The translations under genes were made by a program, and so were the position numbers. From DASSUW01 sp963844205 (GTDB lineage: Bacteria; Actinomycetota; Thermoleophilia; Solirubrobacterales; Solirubrobacteraceae): a stretch of 64,000 nucleotides of DNA. The stretch covers positions 2,232,001 to 2,296,000 of the forward strand of contig CAWJNK010000001.1 in the NCBI GenBank assembly GCA_963844205.1, read 5' to 3'. This document shows positions 1 through 7,024 of the stretch, one piece after another. The notes under the pieces were generated by a model, which saw only the letters and a program-made list of their open reading frames with translations, did no database searches and was not told where the DNA came from. How positions within the stretch are numbered: the first letter of the stretch is position 1; every line of letters starts with the position of its first letter.

Positions 1-60
1 GCGCCGCGAGCCGGGCGCGGGCTTGAGGTTGTGGAGGCCGATGAGCTCTTCGTCGGCCAT
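1..60 (-). CDS. rplO: 50S ribosomal protein L15, N-terminal 20 residues (cut by window edge)
   Basis: The first 20 codons encode MADEELIGLHNLKPAPGSRR, which carries the typical L15 N-terminus (LHNLKPAPGSRR). The gene continues outside the window. L15 is a large-subunit protein that binds 23S rRNA late in assembly. The ATG (complement of 58-60) directly abuts the rpmD stop codon at 61-63, so it is the next cistron of the spc operon. Confidence 0.9.
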   Translation of the reverse strand, partial: MADEELIGLHNLKPAPGSRR

Positions 61-237
61 TTACTTCTCCTCCACGGTGACGAGATGACGGACGGCATGG
101 ACCATGCCGCGGAGCTGCGGGGAGTCCTCGCGCTCGACCGACTTGCCGATCCCGCGCAGGCCGAGCGAGCGCAGCGTGTCCTTCTGGCGCGCATTCGTGC
201 CGTTGGCGGACTTGACCTGCGTGACGACGATCGTCAT
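61..237 (-). CDS. rpmD: 50S ribosomal protein L30
   Basis: This 58-residue protein starts MTIVVTQVKSANGT and holds the L30 core with LRSLGLRGIGKSVEREDSPQ, then ends LVTVEEK. Its length is normal for bacterial L30. The ATG overlaps the rpsE stop as an ATGA junction, so it is probably translationally coupled to rpsE and sits between rpsE and rplO in the standard spc order. It lies inside the large block of co-directed r-protein genes. Confidence 0.96.
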   Translation of the reverse strand: MTIVVTQVKSANGTNARQKDTLRSLGLRGIGKSVEREDSPQLRGMVHAVRHLVTVEEK

Positions 238-833
238 GCCGGCGCCTCCGCCTCATCCTCGCGATGTTCGCCGCCAGGCGAACTCGCAAGGGTATCGGCG
301 CCAGCCGATTCCCCGCCACCGAGACCGAGGACGCGATCGACCGACAGGCCGCGCAGCGCCGCGACCTCCTCAGGGCGGCGCAGGCCCTGCAGGCCCGCGA
401 TCGTCGCCTTCACGAGGTTGATCGGGTTCTGCGTGCCGAGCGACTTGGACAGGATGTCGTGGATCCCGGCCAGCTCGAGCACCGCGCGCACGCCGCCGCC
501 GGCGATCACGCCGGTACCGGGCGAGGCCGGCTTGAGGAACACGCGGCCCGATCCGAACACGCCGGTCGTCTGGTGCGTGATCGTGGAGCCGTGGCGAGGG
601 ACGCGGAAGAGGTTCTTCTTCGCCCGCTCGACGCCCTTCTGGATCGCCAGCGGGACCTCGTTCGCCTTCCCGTAGCCGACGCCGACGATGCCGTCCTCGT
701 CACCCACCACGACGAGCGCCGTGAACGAGAACCGCCGGCCGCCCTTGACCACCTTGGCGACGCGGTTGATCTCCACGACGCGCTCTTGGAGGTCGAGGCC
801 GGAGCTGGATACGGATCGATCGGGGGCTGCCAT
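234..833 (-). CDS. rpsE: 30S ribosomal protein S5
   Basis: The protein has 199 residues. The N-terminal double-stranded RNA-binding fold spans about residues 10-80 (ERVVEINRVAKVVKGGRRF, VGYGKANEVPLAIQKG). The C-terminal domain contains PASPGTGVIAGGGVRAVLE. The last 30 or so residues form an acidic, Gly/Ala-rich tail (ESAGADTLASSPGGEHRED) longer than in Escherichia coli S5 (about 166 aa). S5 works in mRNA entry and decoding fidelity on the 30S. There is a 14-bp gap to rplR upstream and an ATGA overlap with rpmD downstream. The tail matches the trend to disordered extensions in this cluster. Confidence 0.97.
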   Translation of the reverse strand: MAAPDRSVSSSGLDLQERVVEINRVAKVVKGGRRFSFTALVVVGDEDGIVGVGYGKANEVPLAIQKGVERAKKNLFRVPRHGSTITHQTTGVFGSGRVFLKPASPGTGVIAGGGVRAVLELAGIHDILSKSLGTQNPINLVKATIAGLQGLRRPEEVAALRGLSVDRVLGLGGGESAGADTLASSPGGEHREDEAEAPA

Positions 834-847
834 GCGTTCCTTCGAGT

Positions 848-1201
848 CTAGAAGTTCAGTCCGGCCTCGCGCGCACCCTCGGCGAGGGCCTTGACGCGAC
901 CGTGATAGCGGTAGCCGCCGCGGTCGAACACGGCGGTCTCGATGCCGGCGGCCTTGGCGCGCTCGGCCAGCAGCGCGCCGGCGCGCTGGGCCTGCTCCAT
1001 CGGCTTGACCGAGCGGAGCTCACCCTCGGTCCAGTTGACCGAGGCGAGCGTGCGGCCCGCGTCGTCGTCGACGAGCTGGGCGAAGATGCCGCGATTCGAG
1101 CGGAACACGCTGATGCGCGGACGCTCGGCGCTGCCGCGCACCTTGGCGCGGACGCGGCGGCGGCGCTTGAGGCGCCGGGCGGGGCGGGTGAGGACGGTCA
1201 T
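848..1201 (-). CDS. rplR: 50S ribosomal protein L18
   Basis: This 117-residue L18 has a basic N-terminus (RRLKRRRRVRAKVRGSAERP) followed by the conserved RISVFRSNRGIFAQLVDDDAGRTLAS and the C-terminal FDRGGYRYHGRVKALAEGAREAGLNF. It binds 5S rRNA in the central protuberance. The start codon overlaps the rplF stop by 4 nt, and the length is normal. Confidence 0.97.
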   Translation of the reverse strand: MTVLTRPARRLKRRRRVRAKVRGSAERPRISVFRSNRGIFAQLVDDDAGRTLASVNWTEGELRSVKPMEQAQRAGALLAERAKAAGIETAVFDRGGYRYHGRVKALAEGAREAGLNF

Positions 1202-1731
1202 GCGCGCTTGCCCACCTTCCGGGCGACGTACTCGCCCTCGTAGCGGATCCCCTTGCCCTTGTACGGCTCGGGCTTGCGCTGCTTGCGGATGATCGCCGCG
1301 ATCTCGCCGACCTGCTGCTTGGAGTTGCCCTTGACGATGATGCGCGTCGGCTGCGGCACCTCGAACTCGATGCCCTCCGGCGCCTTGATCGGCACCGCGT
1401 GCGAGTAGCCGAGCGCCAGCTCGAGGTCGCGGCCCTTGAGCTGCGCGCGGTAGCCGACGCCCTGGATCTCGAGCGTCTTCGTGAACCCGGTCGTGACGCC
1501 CTCGACCATGTTCGCGACCAGCGAGCGCGTCAGCCCGTGCAGGGCGCGGTGCTCGGCGCGATCGGTCGGCCGGGTGACGATCAGCTCCTCGCCCTCCTGC
1601 TTGACCTCGATCGAGCGGCTCTTGCGCTCCGCCAGGTCGCCGCGCGGGCCGGCCACGCGGACGACCTCCGGCTCGATCGTGACGGTCACGCCGGTGGGGA
1701 CGGGGATGGGCTTCTTACCGATGCGGCTCAT
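1198..1731 (-). CDS. rplF: 50S ribosomal protein L6
   Basis: The 177-residue protein starts MSRIGKKPIPVPTGVTV, the diagnostic L6 N-terminus. It carries the two L6 repeats, with GYSHAVPIKAPEGIEFEVP in the second half and the C-terminal signature KPEPYKGKGIRYEGEYVARK. It binds 23S rRNA near the factor-binding site. The start overlaps the rpsH stop by one base (TAATG type), and the end overlaps rplR by 4 nt. Confidence 0.98.
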   Translation of the reverse strand: MSRIGKKPIPVPTGVTVTIEPEVVRVAGPRGDLAERKSRSIEVKQEGEELIVTRPTDRAEHRALHGLTRSLVANMVEGVTTGFTKTLEIQGVGYRAQLKGRDLELALGYSHAVPIKAPEGIEFEVPQPTRIIVKGNSKQQVGEIAAIIRKQRKPEPYKGKGIRYEGEYVARKVGKRA

Positions 1732-2138
1732 TACCAGACCTCGGCGACGACCTCACCGCCCACGCCCGCGCGGCGCGCGTCGTGGCCGGTCATCACGCCC
1801 TGGGACGTGGACACGATCGTGGTGCCCATGCCGCCCAGGACCTTGGGGATGTGCTTGGCGTCGACGTACGTCCGCTGCCCCGGCCGGGACACACGCCGGA
1901 GGCCGGAGATGACGGACGTGCGGTCGTCAGTGTACTTGAGGCGGATCAGCAGCTTGTCGCCCGCCGAGCCGGGCACGCCGGGGGCCTCGTCGAAGCCCGC
2001 GATGTAGCCCTGCTCGACCAGGATCCGCGCCATCTCGCGCTTGAGGCGGCTGGCGGGGACCTCGACCTCCTCGTGGGCGGCCATGATCCCGTTGCGGATC
2101 CGGGTCAGGAAGTCGGCGATGGGGTCGGTCATCGACAT
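1731..2138 (-). CDS. rpsH: 30S ribosomal protein S8
   Basis: The 135-residue S8 starts MSMTDPIADFLTRIRNGI and ends with the conserved motif STSQGVMTGHDARRAGVGGE. It binds the central domain of 16S rRNA. In E. coli it is also the translational repressor of the spc operon; whether that holds here cannot be seen. It lies 4 bp downstream of rpsN. Confidence 0.97.
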   Translation of the reverse strand: MSMTDPIADFLTRIRNGIMAAHEEVEVPASRLKREMARILVEQGYIAGFDEAPGVPGSAGDKLLIRLKYTDDRTSVISGLRRVSRPGQRTYVDAKHIPKVLGGMGTTIVSTSQGVMTGHDARRAGVGGEVVAEVW

Positions 2139-2142
2139 GCGA

Positions 2143-2328
2143 TCACCAGCTCGACTTCGTCATGCCGGGGATGAAGCCGTTGTGCGCGAGCTCGCGCAGG
2201 CACACACGGCAGAGGCCGAACTTGCGGTAGACGGCGCGCGGGCGGCCGCAGCGCCGGCAGCGCGAGTGGGCCCGCGTCTTGTACTTCGGCGGGCGCGACT
2301 GGCGCACGATCTTGGACTTCTTGGCCAT
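2143..2328 (-). CDS. rpsN: 30S ribosomal protein S14, zinc-binding short type (S14Z)
   Basis: The protein is 61 residues: MAKKSKIVRQSRPPKYKTRA, then a zinc ribbon CRRC ... CRVC, then GFIPGMTKSSW. The two CxxC pairs and short length define the zinc-dependent type. I chose the ATG at 2328 because MAKKS is the family N-terminus; an in-frame start ten codons upstream adds unrelated residues. No zinc-free paralogue is visible in the window. Confidence 0.96.
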   Translation of the reverse strand: MAKKSKIVRQSRPPKYKTRAHSRCRRCGRPRAVYRKFGLCRVCLRELAHNGFIPGMTKSSW

Positions 2329-2335
2329 ATCTCCT

Positions 2336-2923
2336 CTATGCCTCGACCGGCTCGGCAAGGCTCTCGAACTCGCGCGGGCGCCCGTCCCTCGAGAAGGGCA
2401 TGCCCAGCGCGTCGAGCAGCGCGAACGCCTCGGCGTCGGTGGCGGCGGATGTCGTGATGGTGATGTCGAGCCCGCGGACCTGGTCGATCGCGTCGTAGTC
2501 GATCTCCGGGAAGATGATCTGCTCGCGGACGCCCATCGAGTAGTTGCCGCGACCGTCGAACGAGCGCGGATTCAGGCCCCGGAAGTCGCGCAGGCGCGGG
2601 AGGGCGATCGCCGTCAGGCGGTCGAGGAACTCGTACGCGCGCTCTTGGCGCAGCGTCACGGACAGACCGACCGGCATGCCCTCGCGCAGCTTGAAGGCGG
2701 CGACGGACTTGCGGGCGCGGCGTACGTTCGGCTTCTGGCCGGCGATCGTCGCCAGCTGCTCCTGCGCGGCCTCCAGCATCTTCGAGTCCTGCTTGGCCTC
2801 GCCCACGCCCATGTTGAGCGTGACCTTCTCCAGGCGCGGCGCCTGCATGATCGAGCTGTAGCCGAACTTGCGCACCAGCGCGGTGCGGATCTCGTCGTTG
2901 TAACGGTCCTTGAGTCGTGCCAT
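2336..2923 (-). CDS. rplE: 50S ribosomal protein L5
   Basis: The 195-residue protein starts MARLKDRYNDEIRTALVRKF. Conserved blocks are APRLEKVTLNMGVGEAKQD, GQKPNVRRARKSVAAFKLRE and the C-terminal LDITITTSAATDAEAFALLD. It binds 5S rRNA and contacts the P-site tRNA. I chose the ATG at 2923 by family start; the open frame extends 20 codons further upstream into rplX. The stop lies 7 bp before rpsN. Confidence 0.97.
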   Translation of the reverse strand: MARLKDRYNDEIRTALVRKFGYSSIMQAPRLEKVTLNMGVGEAKQDSKMLEAAQEQLATIAGQKPNVRRARKSVAAFKLREGMPVGLSVTLRQERAYEFLDRLTAIALPRLRDFRGLNPRSFDGRGNYSMGVREQIIFPEIDYDAIDQVRGLDITITTSAATDAEAFALLDALGMPFSRDGRPREFESLAEPVEA

Positions 2924-2924
2924 G

Positions 2925-3242
2925 TCAGTCCAGCTCCGAGCCCGAGCGGCGGGCGACGCGCTTGCGGTGGCCTTCGGCGTCACGCGTGATCGCGATCCGC
3001 GTCGGCTTCTTGTCCTTGGGGTCGACGATCGCCACGTTGGAGACGTGGATCGGCCCCTCCTTCTCGATCACGCCGACCTGCATGTTGGGGCGACCGGGCA
3101 GCGGGCGCTGATGGCGCTTGATCATGTTCAGGCCCTCGACGTACACGCGGTCCTTGCGCGGATCGGTGCGGATGACCTTGCCGGTCTTGCCCTTGTCCTT
3201 GCCGGCGATGACGATGACCTGGTCCTCGGCACGGATGCGCAT
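2925..3242 (-). CDS. rplX: 50S ribosomal protein L24
   Basis: This 105-residue L24 begins MRIRAEDQVIVIAGKDKGKT, where the KOW motif (VIVIAGKDKGKTGKVI) is plain, and continues with GLNMIKRHQRP and GPIHVSNVAIVDPKDKKP. It is an assembly-initiator protein at the tunnel exit. Its ATG shares a base with the rplN stop (TGATG), so it is coupled to rplN. One base separates its stop from the rplE start. Confidence 0.97.
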   Translation of the reverse strand: MRIRAEDQVIVIAGKDKGKTGKVIRTDPRKDRVYVEGLNMIKRHQRPLPGRPNMQVGVIEKEGPIHVSNVAIVDPKDKKPTRIAITRDAEGHRKRVARRSGSELD

Positions 3243-3610
3243 CAGAGCACCTCGGGCGCAAGGCTGACAATCTTCATGAACCCGCCGTCGCGCAGCTCGC
3301 GGGCCACCGGCCCGAAGATGCGCGTGCCGCGCGGGTTGTTCTGGGCGTCGATGATCACGGCCGCGTTCTCGTCGAACGCGATGTAGGTGCCGTCGTCGCG
3401 CCCGAACCCCTTCTTCGTGCGCACCACGACCGCCTTGACCACCTCGCCCTTCTTGACCGACCCCTGCGGGTTGGCCTGCTTGACGGTCGCGGTGATGACG
3501 TCGCCGACGCCGGCATAGCGGCGGCGCGAGCCGCCCATCACGCGGATGCAGAGGATCTCGCGCGCGCCGGTGTTGTCGGCGACCTTGAGCCGGGTCTCGT
3601 TCTGGATCAC
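3242..3610 (-). CDS. rplN: 50S ribosomal protein L14 (GTG start)
   Basis: The 122-residue protein reads [V/M]IQNETRLKVADNTGAREIL, matching the universal L14 N-terminus at a GTG codon at 3610. An upstream in-frame start would add 20 unrelated residues. Conserved blocks GDVITATVKQANPQGSVKKG and NPRGTRIFGPVARELRD are present. L14 sits at the subunit interface. The GTG overlaps the rpsQ stop by 4 nt. Confidence 0.96.
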   Translation of the reverse strand: MIQNETRLKVADNTGAREILCIRVMGGSRRRYAGVGDVITATVKQANPQGSVKKGEVVKAVVVRTKKGFGRDDGTYIAFDENAAVIIDAQNNPRGTRIFGPVARELRDGGFMKIVSLAPEVL

Positions 3611-4392
3611 TTCGCACGCTCCAGCACTTCCACGAGCCGCCAGCGCTTGCTGCGCGACATCGGGCGGCACTCCTGGACGCGCACGGTGTCGCCCTCGTGG
3701 GCGTCGTTGCGCTCGTCGTGCGCGTAGAGCTTGATCGTGGAGCGCATGATCTTGTGGTAGCGCTTGTGGCGTCGCACCATGTCGATCGCGACGGTGATGG
3801 TCTTCTCGCCCTTCTCGGAGACCACGATGCCCTGGCGTACCTTGGCGCGGCCGGGGCCGTGCTCGGGCGCCTGGTCGGCCTCGCGCGGCGGTGCGGCCTT
3901 GGTTGCCTCGTCCTTCTTGGTCTTCAGGCGCTCGCGGTAGGCGCGGCGCTGCTTGGCGAGCGCGGCGCGGCGCTCGCGGCGCTCGGCGTCGCGCTCCTCG
4001 GGCGTGCGCGGCTTGCGACGGCCGCGGGCCGCCTGGCGGTCGCCGCGCCTGGCCTCGAGCTTCTCGCGGCGCGTGGGGCCCGACTTCGGCGCGGCCTTCG
4101 GCTTCGCCTCGGGCGCGGGCGACGACTCGTCGCCCGCGGCCTCGGCCGCCGGCGCCTCGTCGGCCGCGGCCTCGAGGGCCTCCTCGGCGGAGGCCGCGTC
4201 ACCAGCGTCGGCGCCTTCGTCGGCGGTCGCGCCAGCGGCCTCGACCGGATCCGCGCCAGCGGATCCGGCCTCGTCGGCGGTCGCGCCAGCGGCCTCGACC
4301 GACGCCGCGTCACCAGCGTTGGCGCTCTCGTCGGCGGCCGCACGAGCGGCGTCGGCGTTTTCGGGAGTTGCTTCGCTCTTCTTCTCAGCCAT
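3607..4392 (-). CDS. rpsQ: 30S ribosomal protein S17 with a ~180-residue low-complexity N-terminal extension
   Basis: The open frame codes for 261 residues. Only the last 80 or so are S17 (RQGIVVSEKGEKTITVAIDM, RRHKRYHKIMRSTIKLYAHD, ECRPMSRSKRWRLVEVLERA); typical S17 has 80-90 residues. Residues 1 to about 110 are Ala/Glu/Asp-rich and contain repeats of VEAAGATADE; residues about 110-180 are Arg/Lys/Glu-rich. The ATG overlaps the rpmC stop by 8 nt, and no stop interrupts the extension, so the full frame is probably translated. S17 is a primary 16S-binding protein. Two 31-bp DNA repeats in the extension recur in the L22 extension. Confidence 0.92.
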   Translation of the reverse strand: MAEKKSEATPENADAARAAADESANAGDAASVEAAGATADEAGSAGADPVEAAGATADEGADAGDAASAEEALEAAADEAPAAEAAGDESSPAPEAKPKAAPKSGPTRREKLEARRGDRQAARGRRKPRTPEERDAERRERRAALAKQRRAYRERLKTKKDEATKAAPPREADQAPEHGPGRAKVRQGIVVSEKGEKTITVAIDMVRRHKRYHKIMRSTIKLYAHDERNDAHEGDTVRVQECRPMSRSKRWRLVEVLERAK

Positions 4393-4612
4393 CGTCGGCC
4401 TCAGTCTCGGTCGTCACGTTCGGGTCGACGCCGCGCTGCCGGGCCACGGTCAGCGCCCGCGCGAGGTCGCGCTTGGCGGTCCGCAGCCGCGCGGTGTTGT
4501 CCAGCTCGCCCGTCGCGTGCTGCATGCGCAGGCCGAACAGGTCGCGCCGGGATGTCGCGATGTGGTCGATCAGGGCGGCGTTGCCCATGTCGCGGAGGTC
4601 GGAGGCACGCAT
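4385..4612 (-). CDS. rpmC: 50S ribosomal protein L29
   Basis: The protein has 75 residues: MRASDLRDMGNAALIDHIAT, then RRDLFGLRMQHATGELDNTA and RLRTAKRDLARALTVARQR, the helical hairpin typical of L29. It lies at the tunnel exit and helps form the SRP and trigger-factor docking site. The ATG shares a base with the rplP stop. The acidic tail NVTTETEADDG overlaps the rpsQ start. Confidence 0.95.
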   Translation of the reverse strand: MRASDLRDMGNAALIDHIATSRRDLFGLRMQHATGELDNTARLRTAKRDLARALTVARQRGVDPNVTTETEADDG

Positions 4613-5028
4613 CAGTGGCCGTCCTCGCGCATCACGAACTTGGTCTTCACCGGCAGCTTGTGGCCGGCCAGGCGCATCGCCTCGCGGGCGAGCGGCTCCG
4701 GCACGCCGGACAGCTCGAACATCACGCGCCCGGGCTTGACCACGGCGACCCAGCCCTCGGGGTTGCCCTTGCCGGAGCCCATGCGGGTCTCGGCGGGCTT
4801 CTTCGTGTAGGGCTTGTCGGGGAACACGTTGATCCAGACCTTGCCGCCACGCTTGATCTTGCGCGTCATGGCGATACGAGCGGCCTCGATCTGGCGGTTG
4901 GTGAGCCAGCCGTTCTCGAGCGCCTTCAGGCCGTACTCGCCGAACTCCACGGTCTGCTGACCGCGCGAGAACCCGGCGCGCCGCCCGCGGTGCTGCTTGC
5001 GGAACTTGACTCGCTTCGGGGACAGCAT
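4612..5028 (-). CDS. rplP: 50S ribosomal protein L16
   Basis: This 138-residue protein begins MLSPKRVKFRKQHRGRRAGF, the classic L16 N-terminus. It has the signatures ARIAMTRKIKRGGKVWINVF and KPAETRMGSGKGNPEGWVAV, and ends KLPVKTKFVMRE. It contributes to the A-site and organises 23S domain V. The ATG overlaps the rpsC stop (TAATG). Confidence 0.98.
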   Translation of the reverse strand: MLSPKRVKFRKQHRGRRAGFSRGQQTVEFGEYGLKALENGWLTNRQIEAARIAMTRKIKRGGKVWINVFPDKPYTKKPAETRMGSGKGNPEGWVAVVKPGRVMFELSGVPEPLAREAMRLAGHKLPVKTKFVMREDGH

Positions 5029-6020
5029 TACCGGCTGATCCCTCCGCTGAGGTCCGGACGCTGGCCGCCACGGCCTCCGCCGCCGCCACGACCGCCGCCG
5101 CCGCCACGACCGCCGCCGCCGCCGCGGCCACCGCCACCGCCACCGCCACCGCCGAAGCCGCCACCGCCGCCACGACCTCCGCCGCCGCCCTGGCCGCCGC
5201 CGAAGCCGCCACCGCCGCCGCGGCCTCCGCCGCCGCCGCCCTGGCCGCCGCCGCGACCGCCACGGCCTCCGCCACGGCCGTCGCCGCGCCCGCGGCCGTC
5301 ACGGCCGCCGCGCCCGCGCCGGCGATCGTCGCCGCCGTCGTCGCCGCGCCCGGGCGGCTCCTCGAGCGAGGTGAGGTCCTGGCCGGTGTAGCCGGCGGGC
5401 ATGATCTCGCCCTTGTTGATCCAGCACTTGACGCCGATGCGGCCGAACGTCGTGCGGGCCTCGTAGAAGCCGTAGTCGATGTCGGCACGCAGCGTGTGCA
5501 ACGGCACGCGGCCGTCGGAGTAGGACTCCGACCGCGCCATCTCGGCGCCGCCCAGGCGGCCGCCGACCTGGATCTTGCAGCCCTTGGCGCCGGAGCGCAT
5601 CGCGCTCGTCAGCGCGCGCTTCATCGCGCGGCGGAACGCCACGCGGTTCTGGAGCTGCTCGGCGATCGACTGCGCGACCAGCTTCGCGTCCAGCTCGGGG
5701 CGCTTGATCTCGAGGATGTTGACCTTGATGGCCTTGCCCGTGAGCTTGTGCAGGTCGCGCCGCAGGGCGTCGACCTCGGAGCCGGACTTGCCGATCACGA
5801 TGCCCGGCCGAGCCGTGTGGATGTTGACCTCCACCTCGGCGGCGTCCTTGCGGATCGTGATGTCCGACAGGCCGGCGTGCGCGAGCTTGTTCGTGATGTG
5901 GTCCCGGATCCGGACGTCCTCGATCAGGAAGTCGGAGAAGTTCTTCTCGGAGAACCAGTTCGACTTCCAGTCGTGGATGTAACCCACGCGCATGGCCTCG
6001 GGATGAACCTTCTGACCCAT
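5028..6020 (-). CDS. rpsC: 30S ribosomal protein S3 with ~105-residue Gly/Arg-rich C-terminal tail
   Basis: The 330-residue protein starts MGQKVHPEAMRVGYIHDWKS. The KH domain has GIVIGKSGSEV at about residues 73-83, and the S3 C-terminal domain ends near residue 220 (GEIMPAGYTGQDL). Residues about 224-330 are almost only Gly, Arg, Asp and Gln in RGG/GGGGF blocks, a tail resembling RNA-binding RGG boxes and absent from E. coli S3 (233 aa). S3 lines the mRNA entry tunnel. I chose the ATG at 6020 because the upstream open frame (to 6755) is the out-of-frame shadow of rplV. The tail DNA is a GCC/CCG-type low-complexity tract. Confidence 0.95.
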   Translation of the reverse strand: MGQKVHPEAMRVGYIHDWKSNWFSEKNFSDFLIEDVRIRDHITNKLAHAGLSDITIRKDAAEVEVNIHTARPGIVIGKSGSEVDALRRDLHKLTGKAIKVNILEIKRPELDAKLVAQSIAEQLQNRVAFRRAMKRALTSAMRSGAKGCKIQVGGRLGGAEMARSESYSDGRVPLHTLRADIDYGFYEARTTFGRIGVKCWINKGEIMPAGYTGQDLTSLEEPPGRGDDGGDDRRRGRGGRDGRGRGDGRGGGRGGRGGGQGGGGGGRGGGGGFGGGQGGGGGRGGGGGFGGGGGGGGGRGGGGGRGGGGGRGGGGGRGGQRPDLSGGISR

Positions 6021-6025
6021 GCGGT

Positions 6026-6364
6026 TCAGGACTCCTTCGGGGTAAGGGTGATCGTCAGATGCGAGGTGCGCTTGCGGATGCGCGTCGCGCGGCCCATGGC
6101 GCGCGGGCGGAAGCGCTTCAGCGTCGGCCCCTCGTCGGCGTGGACGGCGGCGATGCGCAGATCCTCGCCGACCAGCTCGTGGTTGTGCTCGGCGTTGGCG
6201 ACCGCCGACTCCAGCAGCTTGATCCAGGCCTTGGCGGCCGCGCGCGGCGTGAAGGCGAGGATGGCCCGCGCCTCGGCGACGTCCTTGCCGCGGATGTGGT
6301 CGCACACGAGCCGCGCCTTGCGGGCGGAGGTGCGCACGTACTTGGCCTGCGCGCGCACGAGCAC
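6026..6364 (-). CDS. rplV: 50S ribosomal protein L22 (core; GTG start, or start at 6755 with a frameshift)
   Basis: The 112-residue core reads LVRAQAKYVRTSARKARLVC and ends RATRIRKRTSHLTITLTPKES, complete for L22. L22 lines the exit tunnel. The only start in this frame is the GTG at 6364. However, the same frame continues upstream as a Lys/Ala/Arg-rich stretch without a start. An ATG at 6755, overlapping the rpsS stop as ATGA, opens a matching Lys/Ala-rich reading frame that is one base out of phase. So L22 either starts at this GTG about 390 bp after rpsS, or is a 242-residue extended protein broken by one extra base at about 6446. Confidence 0.85.
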   Translation of the reverse strand: MLVRAQAKYVRTSARKARLVCDHIRGKDVAEARAILAFTPRAAAKAWIKLLESAVANAEHNHELVGEDLRIAAVHADEGPTLKRFRPRAMGRATRIRKRTSHLTITLTPKES

Positions 6365-6755
6365 GCCCTCCTCGGGCGCCTCGCGCCGACGGCGCGACGG
6401 CTTGGCCTTGGGCTTCGCCTTGCCCTTCGCCTTCGCCTTGGCCTTGCTTCGTGCCTTCGGCTTGGTCCTCCTCGGCCTTCGCCGCCTCGGCGGTCTCGGC
6501 CTTCGGCACCTCGGCGAGGCCCGTCACGGCGTCGGCACCCTCGTCGGCGGTCGCGCCAGCGGCCTCGACCGAATCCGCGCCAGCGGATTCGGCGGCCTCG
6601 ACCGAATCCGCGCCAGCGGATTCGGCCTTCTTGGCGGGCTTGGCCTTCGCCTTGGCCTTCGCCTTGGGCTTCGCCTTCGCCTTAGCCTTCGGCTTGGCCT
6701 CCTCGGCCGTCTCCTCGACGGCCTCGGTGTCCTTGGGGTCCTTGTCGGGCGTCAT
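6365..6755 (-). other. Putative N-terminal extension of L22, frame-broken near 6446
   Basis: From the ATG at 6755 (ATGA with the rpsS stop) about 103 codons read MTPDKDPKDTEAVEETAEEA, then Lys/Ala/Pro repeats, then three copies of an AESAGADSVEAA-like unit ending near AEGTK. One base later (the base at 6446, C on the minus strand) the phase changes to the rplV frame, which continues KAKAKAKGKAKPKAKPSRRR into the L22 core. Skipping that single base joins both into one coherent protein. The composition and one shared 31-bp repeat match the S17 extension. Sequencing error, real mutation and programmed +1 shift cannot be told apart here. Confidence 0.6.
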
Positions 6756-7024
6756 CTCACCCGGCCCTTCGAGTCATGCCCTCGGTAGGTGCGGGTCGGC
6801 GCGAACTCGCCGAGCTTGTGGCCGACCATCGACTCCGACACGAACACGGGCACGTGCTTGCGGCCGTCGTGGACGGCGATGGTGTGGCCCACCATCTCGG
6901 GGAAGATCGTCGACGTCCGCGACCAGGTGCGGATCATCTGCTTCGCGTTCGCGGCGTTCATGGACTCGATGCGCGACATCAGGCGCTCCTCGGCCCACGG
7001 CCCCTTCTTCGAGGAACGGCTCAT
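6752..7024 (-). CDS. rpsS: 30S ribosomal protein S19
   Basis: The 90-residue protein starts MSRSSKKGPWAEERLMSRIE and ends GEFAPTRTYRGHDSKGRVR; the block FPEMVGHTIAVHDGRKHVPV is the family signature. It binds 16S rRNA in the 30S head. The start shares a base with the rplB stop. The stop overlaps an ATG (ATGA) that opens the L22 extension. Confidence 0.97.
   Translation of the reverse strand: MSRSSKKGPWAEERLMSRIESMNAANAKQMIRTWSRTSTIFPEMVGHTIAVHDGRKHVPVFVSESMVGHKLGEFAPTRTYRGHDSKGRVR

Noticed and set aside
5040..5350. Plus-strand proline-rich protein opposite the S3 tail
   Set aside because: It is the complement of the Gly-rich S3 tail; the poly-Pro composition follows from the GCC/CCG repeats.
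6026..6755. A single 575-residue gene from 6755 to 5028 fusing the extension to S3
   Set aside because: That frame reads through rplV out of phase; the true S3 start MGQKVHPEAM is at 6020, and L22 is clearly encoded in another frame.
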